Notes under the pieces: model-generated | Database searches by the model: none | What the model was told of the DNA's origin: nothing | Seen by the model: the letters and a program-made list of their open reading frames with translations, nothing else | Assembly (NCBI GenBank): GCA_017429685.1 | Contig: JAFROL010000022.1 | Coordinates: 1-64,000 of the forward strand | Direction: 5' to 3' | DNA length: 64,000 nucleotides | From: Bacteroidales bacterium | GTDB taxonomy: Bacteria; Bacteroidota; Bacteroidia; Bacteroidales; P3 | Program-made: the position numbers and the translations under genes | Part shown: positions 60,741 to 64,000 of the stretch, one piece after another | Numbering within the stretch: the stretch's first letter is position 1 | Layout: each line of letters opens with the position of its first letter

Positions 60741-62218
60741 TCCACTTTTGCTCTCCTGATGCCTTCGAGCTGCCATTTGGACGGTGTGCGGTTGGCCTGC
60801 TCGGGGTGTTTCTTTTCGTATTGCTCGATGAAGGGCAGCACGTTTTTGGTTGCAAGTGTTTTGTTCATAATGATTTGGCGGTCGGCGTTGAGCAGTATCA
60901 TCGTTGGGGCACCGTGCACGTTGTAGGCCTCCTGATAGTCGATGTTGACGTTGGGCCCGCCGACGTTGATGAAAGGCAGCTTGTGTTTGCGCACATAGCT
61001 TTTCCATTTGTCCACATCGCTCTCATAGCCAACGGCATAGACTTCGAACACCTTGTTGTTGGCGCGGGTCAGCGAGTCGTAGAGAGTGATGAGTTCAGCT
61101 GTCTGCTTCTTGCAGTGGTTGCAGTCGGGGTCCCAGAACCACAGCATCACGTACTTTTGTGGCAGCGCGTGGCTCGAAATCCAGTCCTTGGGGTCCTCGG
61201 ACTGGTTGGTGTCGGCCATTATAAGTTCCTGACCCATAGCTCCAATGAGCGACTGTTTGAGGAAGTCGACCGTCTGTCGCTTGTTGTAGACCTCGGCTTT
61301 TGTGGCCCAGGTGCATTTGCCTTTCAGGTAATAGTCCTCGACAAGGTTGACGAAGACCTGGTCCCAGCCGATGTTTTTCGTGCTGCGTTCATATTTTGGC
61401 AGCGCGAAGTCCATAAAATAGCGCAGCATAGTGCTGTCGTCGGCCACGCGGTCGAGCAGGAGCTCGGCGTATTTTGTTATCGTGTCGGCATCCTGATAGT
61501 AGAGCACGCCAAAGAAATAGATGTTCGTCTTGTCGAACAGCATAGGCGTGTATATCAGGCTGTGGTCCTTCAGGTCGACATTGTCCCAATAGTGGGTGCG
61601 GTAGTAGCGGGCCTGCCATTCGTGCAGGTTGGTGTCGGCGCTGCCGGCGGGGATGGCTTCGGGCACATCGATGTTGCCGAACATCGAAATCAACTTCGTG
61701 AAGCGGTATTGTGCATTCTGTTTCAGGTATTTGTCCTCGAATTCTTCCATCTCGTTCGAGAGCGATTCCTTGGCGGCCTTGTCGTTTCCGATGGCTTTTG
61801 AACGGTCGTGGGCCCAGTCCATCTTGGCCATATAGGCGTACATCAGAGTGTTGGCTTTCGAGCCTTCGACTTTCATTCCGCTGTTGGAGTATTTTTCGTC
61901 GAAGGTGACAGTGAAGGTGCGGCTGTCGTCGACCATAAAATCGAACATCTTGGTTTTCTTGTCTTTAAGTAGCACGTATACGCCGCTGTCCAGCTTTTTC
62001 TTTCCGGCAAAGAGCACTTTGCCGTCTGTTGCCGTTGCCGAGTCGACGACGCGGAATTCGTCGCGGAAATGTTGTCCGATGAAGTATTTGCCGTCCGGCA
62101 TCGACGTGGATTTGAACGTCAGCTTGTATCCGTTCTGCGCCGCAGCGGTCGGCATCGAAGCCAGCATCAACAGCGACAAAATGCTGAAAAATACCTTTTT
62201 GTTCATATTCGTTTTCAT
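60734..62218 (-). CDS. Exported thioredoxin-like (TlpA/redoxin) protein
   Basis: 494 residues (or 490 from ATG 62206). Signal peptide ending PTAAAQ. Residues about 30-120 look like the DUF4369-type beta domain found before Bacteroidota thioredoxins, a helical middle follows, and the C-terminal 150 residues are thioredoxin-like with active site WFWDPDCNHCKKQTAEL near residue 362 (CNHC) and cis-Pro in VHGAPTMILLN. It probably handles disulfides or haem-protein thiols in the periplasm. It follows the barrel gene by 23 nt. Confidence 0.88.
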   Translation of the reverse strand: MKTNMNKKVFFSILSLLMLASMPTAAAQNGYKLTFKSTSMPDGKYFIGQHFRDEFRVVDSATATDGKVLFAGKKKLDSGVYVLLKDKKTKMFDFMVDDSRTFTVTFDEKYSNSGMKVEGSKANTLMYAYMAKMDWAHDRSKAIGNDKAAKESLSNEMEEFEDKYLKQNAQYRFTKLISMFGNIDVPEAIPAGSADTNLHEWQARYYRTHYWDNVDLKDHSLIYTPMLFDKTNIYFFGVLYYQDADTITKYAELLLDRVADDSTMLRYFMDFALPKYERSTKNIGWDQVFVNLVEDYYLKGKCTWATKAEVYNKRQTVDFLKQSLIGAMGQELIMADTNQSEDPKDWISSHALPQKYVMLWFWDPDCNHCKKQTAELITLYDSLTRANNKVFEVYAVGYESDVDKWKSYVRKHKLPFINVGGPNVNIDYQEAYNVHGAPTMILLNADRQIIMNKTLATKNVLPFIEQYEKKHPEQANRTPSKWQLEGIRRAKVEH

Positions 62219-62241
62219 TTTTTGTTAGCGACAGTTCCTGT

Positions 62242-63528
62242 TCAGGGCTTGTCGATTACGAGATTTGCAACCACCATAACGGCGAACTTGTCAAAAAAAT
62301 TGTCCAGATGGTAAGGAGAATTTTTCTTTGTCAGCTGGTAGGCCGCAGCGACGCCCATATCCAGCACGCCCCAATGCAGCAGTTTGTCTATGCCCGCGCC
62401 GGGTTCGAGCAGCCCCTGGAACGGGGCCGTGATGGCAATTTGCGAGCCGGGTGCGAGGTTGACGATTTTGGTGCCGCCGATGACATCCTTGCCGTAGAGC
62501 GTACCCCACACGGCACCCAGCTGTACGAATGGTTGCGGATTGGAAATCGTTGATTTCCAAAGGCTGAATCCTGCCGTATAGCGCACGTTGGCCAGCGCGA
62601 AGGCATCGGCCATAAAGGTGTTGGGCCTCACGGTGAGCAGGGTGTTGTTGAAGTAGTAGCGGCCGCCGCCGGTGCCGCCCAGGTCGAAGCGCCGCGAGAG
62701 GGGCACGTCGTCCAGAACCGCGCCGCCCTGGGCGAAGAGCGAAAGCCTGCCGCGGTTTTTTTTCAGCTCTATCTTGTTGTTGTATTGCACCAGCAGGCGC
62801 ACGTAGTGTATGCCGGGGAGGATGTTGTAGAGATTCCTGTCGGGGTCCTCGCGGCGCAGATTGGCCAGCAGCCCCAGTTTCCAGTGTTTGCCCCAGTACA
62901 GGTCCAGGCCCACCTCGTTGAAAACGTGGTAGGGCATCGTGTCGCCATCGTATCGCGAGGGGTACAGAAGCCCGTGGGCATCAAAGAGATAGCGCTCGCG
63001 CGAGTGGCTGTATTCGAGCAGCAGCTCGCCCGGCCCGGGGATGTCGACCTGCAGGACGGCGCTGGCGACGTCGACGCCGGCATAGTGCGAACTGAAATAC
63101 GAGCTGTTGTTGCTGGTGTTGAAGAGGTTATAGTCGTCGAAACTGTGGCTGCCGACGCGAAGCAGGTCGTGCTGGTACATCACGTGAAAGCTGCGCACCA
63201 CCGACCGCGGAAACAGCATCCCGGCCGAGCCGCCGAACTTCCACGCGTGGTCGCCCGTGCCGTAGCCGGCGTAGGCCGACACGATGGCAAGGTTCTGGAA
63301 CAGCGTCCCGTAGCGGTCGTCATATTTCAGCGGAACCGTTACGTCGACCCCCAGACCCCAACGGTTGCGCTCGTAGTTGTTGTAGTTGTACAGCCTGTCG
63401 AGGTCGAGGCTGATGTCCGTGCGGTTCTTGAGTCGAGCCAAACGCACACTTTGCCCCTCGGCGACATTGCAGCTGCAGAGCCATATCACGCCCAAAATGA
63501 TAGTTGTCAGTCTGTTAGGCTTAATCAT
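62242..63528 (-). CDS. Predicted outer-membrane beta-barrel protein
   Basis: 428 residues from ATG 63528. The promoter at 63548-63579 puts the transcript start about 13 nt upstream, which excludes the longer frame to 63606. A signal sequence (LGVIWLCSCNVAEGQ) with a possible lipobox is followed by many amphipathic strands, an aromatic-rich LGGTGGGRYYFNNTL segment and a C-terminal barrel-like repeat. This resembles the barrel part of surface-antigen proteins but has no POTRA domain. The function is unknown. It forms an operon with the redoxin gene. Confidence 0.75.
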   Translation of the reverse strand: MIKPNRLTTIILGVIWLCSCNVAEGQSVRLARLKNRTDISLDLDRLYNYNNYERNRWGLGVDVTVPLKYDDRYGTLFQNLAIVSAYAGYGTGDHAWKFGGSAGMLFPRSVVRSFHVMYQHDLLRVGSHSFDDYNLFNTSNNSSYFSSHYAGVDVASAVLQVDIPGPGELLLEYSHSRERYLFDAHGLLYPSRYDGDTMPYHVFNEVGLDLYWGKHWKLGLLANLRREDPDRNLYNILPGIHYVRLLVQYNNKIELKKNRGRLSLFAQGGAVLDDVPLSRRFDLGGTGGGRYYFNNTLLTVRPNTFMADAFALANVRYTAGFSLWKSTISNPQPFVQLGAVWGTLYGKDVIGGTKIVNLAPGSQIAITAPFQGLLEPGAGIDKLLHWGVLDMGVAAAYQLTKKNSPYHLDNFFDKFAVMVVANLVIDKP

Positions 63529-63547
63529 CACACATTGTTTTAGCGCA

Positions 63548-63579
63548 CAAAGATAACCATTTTTTTTGAACTCGGCAAA
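63548..63579 (-). promoter_or_regulatory. Promoter of the barrel-redoxin operon
   Basis: Minus strand TTTG (63576-63579), a 20-bp spacer, TATCTTTG (63548-63555). Confidence 0.82.
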
Positions 63580-63631
63580 TCCCGTGCACCAAAGGGCCGT
63601 TTGCACAGCCTTTTGGCATACCGAAGGAACT

Positions 63632-63682
63632 CAGTTCTTATATCGTTCTTATATCGCCGATATAAGAACGATATAAGAACTG
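63632..63682. repeat. 51-bp TTCTTATATCG palindrome (member 3)
   Basis: Perfect arms CAGTTCTTATATCGTTCTTA...TCG and reverse complement with a one-base centre. It is flanked by GAACT before and GCATAGAAACGGAATGGGAA after, resembling the flanks of the copy at 47550-47600. Confidence 0.95.
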
Positions 63683-63804
63683 CATAGAAACGGAATGGGA
63701 AAAGGCGGCGATGGTTGCACTTGGAGGGCGTGCCGTCAGGGGGCTGTTTTTTATGGCCGAAATGGTGTTCGGGGCAGAAAATGCATCACAGTTGTGAAAA
63801 ATAT

Positions 63805-63835
63805 TTTGCCATTCTGCGGAAAATGCATAACTTTG
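63805..63835 (+). promoter_or_regulatory. Promoter of lpdA
   Basis: TTTG (63805-63808), a 19-bp spacer, TAACTTTG (63828-63835), 80 nt before the ATG. Confidence 0.82.
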
Positions 63836-63903
63836 CAAAATGCCAGTTCTTTGTGCCGATGGCGCAAAGTGTTGACAGATATAATATTATAGTATTCAAT
63901 TAA

Positions 63904-64000
<97 letters not shown>

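Noticed and set aside
63529..63606. 26 extra N-terminal residues for the barrel protein
   Set aside because: They overlap the promoter at 63548-63579 and would bury the signal sequence.

Overview
This 64 kb window looks like chromosomal DNA from a member of the Bacteroidota, most likely the order Bacteroidales. The evidence is internal. Promoters repeatedly match the Bacteroidota form (TTTG, 18-21 bp, TAnnTTTG), few genes have Shine-Dalgarno sequences, and there are two DUF6266 proteins, a Rho with a very long disordered N-terminal insert, many short lipoproteins, and an ExbB-ExbD-ExbD operon of Bacteroidota type. Coding DNA is GC-rich while spacers are AT-rich and full of short repeats. I cannot name the species.

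Layout. 0-2 kb: the C-terminal three quarters of clpB. 2-3 kb: an 85-bp tandem repeat array. 2.9-18.4 kb: a mainly minus-strand housekeeping stretch with a DUF6266 protein, trmN6, the exbB/exbD energy-transduction operon, a polyprenyl synthase, an Omp85-type lipoprotein overlapping kdtA, a barrel protein, alkaline phosphatase and a W/Y/G-rich secreted protein, then proS on the plus strand and an AraC regulator. 18.6-29.8 kb: a plus-strand redox island. It contains a carboxymuconolactone decarboxylase-cupin lipoprotein, an iron-sulfur flavoprotein, two flavodoxin/DUF362 pairs, a cupin, an MBL-like lipoprotein, a four-gene operon (PPOX flavoenzyme, zinc macrodomain, SirTM-type sirtuin, leucine-rich repeat protein), an HxlR regulator and an aldo/keto reductase. 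The island suggests redox-stress detoxification combined with reversible protein ADP-ribosylation.

29.8-34.4 kb: an AT-rich islet next to a duplicated 3' end of the aldo/keto reductase gene. It carries a DUF4143 ATPase, a truncated EVE-like gene, an EVE-nuclease fusion and a HepT/MntA toxin-antitoxin pair. 34.6-40.7 kb: aqpZ, a small lipoprotein, prfB, a glycosyltransferase whose coding sequence contains inserted short repeats, the SRP RNA gene and a second DUF6266 gene. 41-47 kb: a gene-poor, repeat-rich stretch with an excisionase-like HTH gene, a coiled-coil gene, ftcD, a 40-aa lipoprotein and an XRE regulator preceded by a cluster of TTTGTAA sites. 47.8-64 kb: housekeeping genes again (TPR lipoprotein, def, ruvX, a CAT-anticodon tRNA, ilvE, gcvH, rho, an aldolase, a GNAT, a histidine kinase, an FtsX-like permease, tpiA, a redoxin, a barrel protein and the start of lpdA) plus a TIR-WG repeat protein.

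The two most unusual signals are the PPOX-macrodomain-SirTM-LRR operon and the families of very short repeats. The heptamer arrays always sit directly behind minus-strand stop codons or inside one glycosyltransferase gene.
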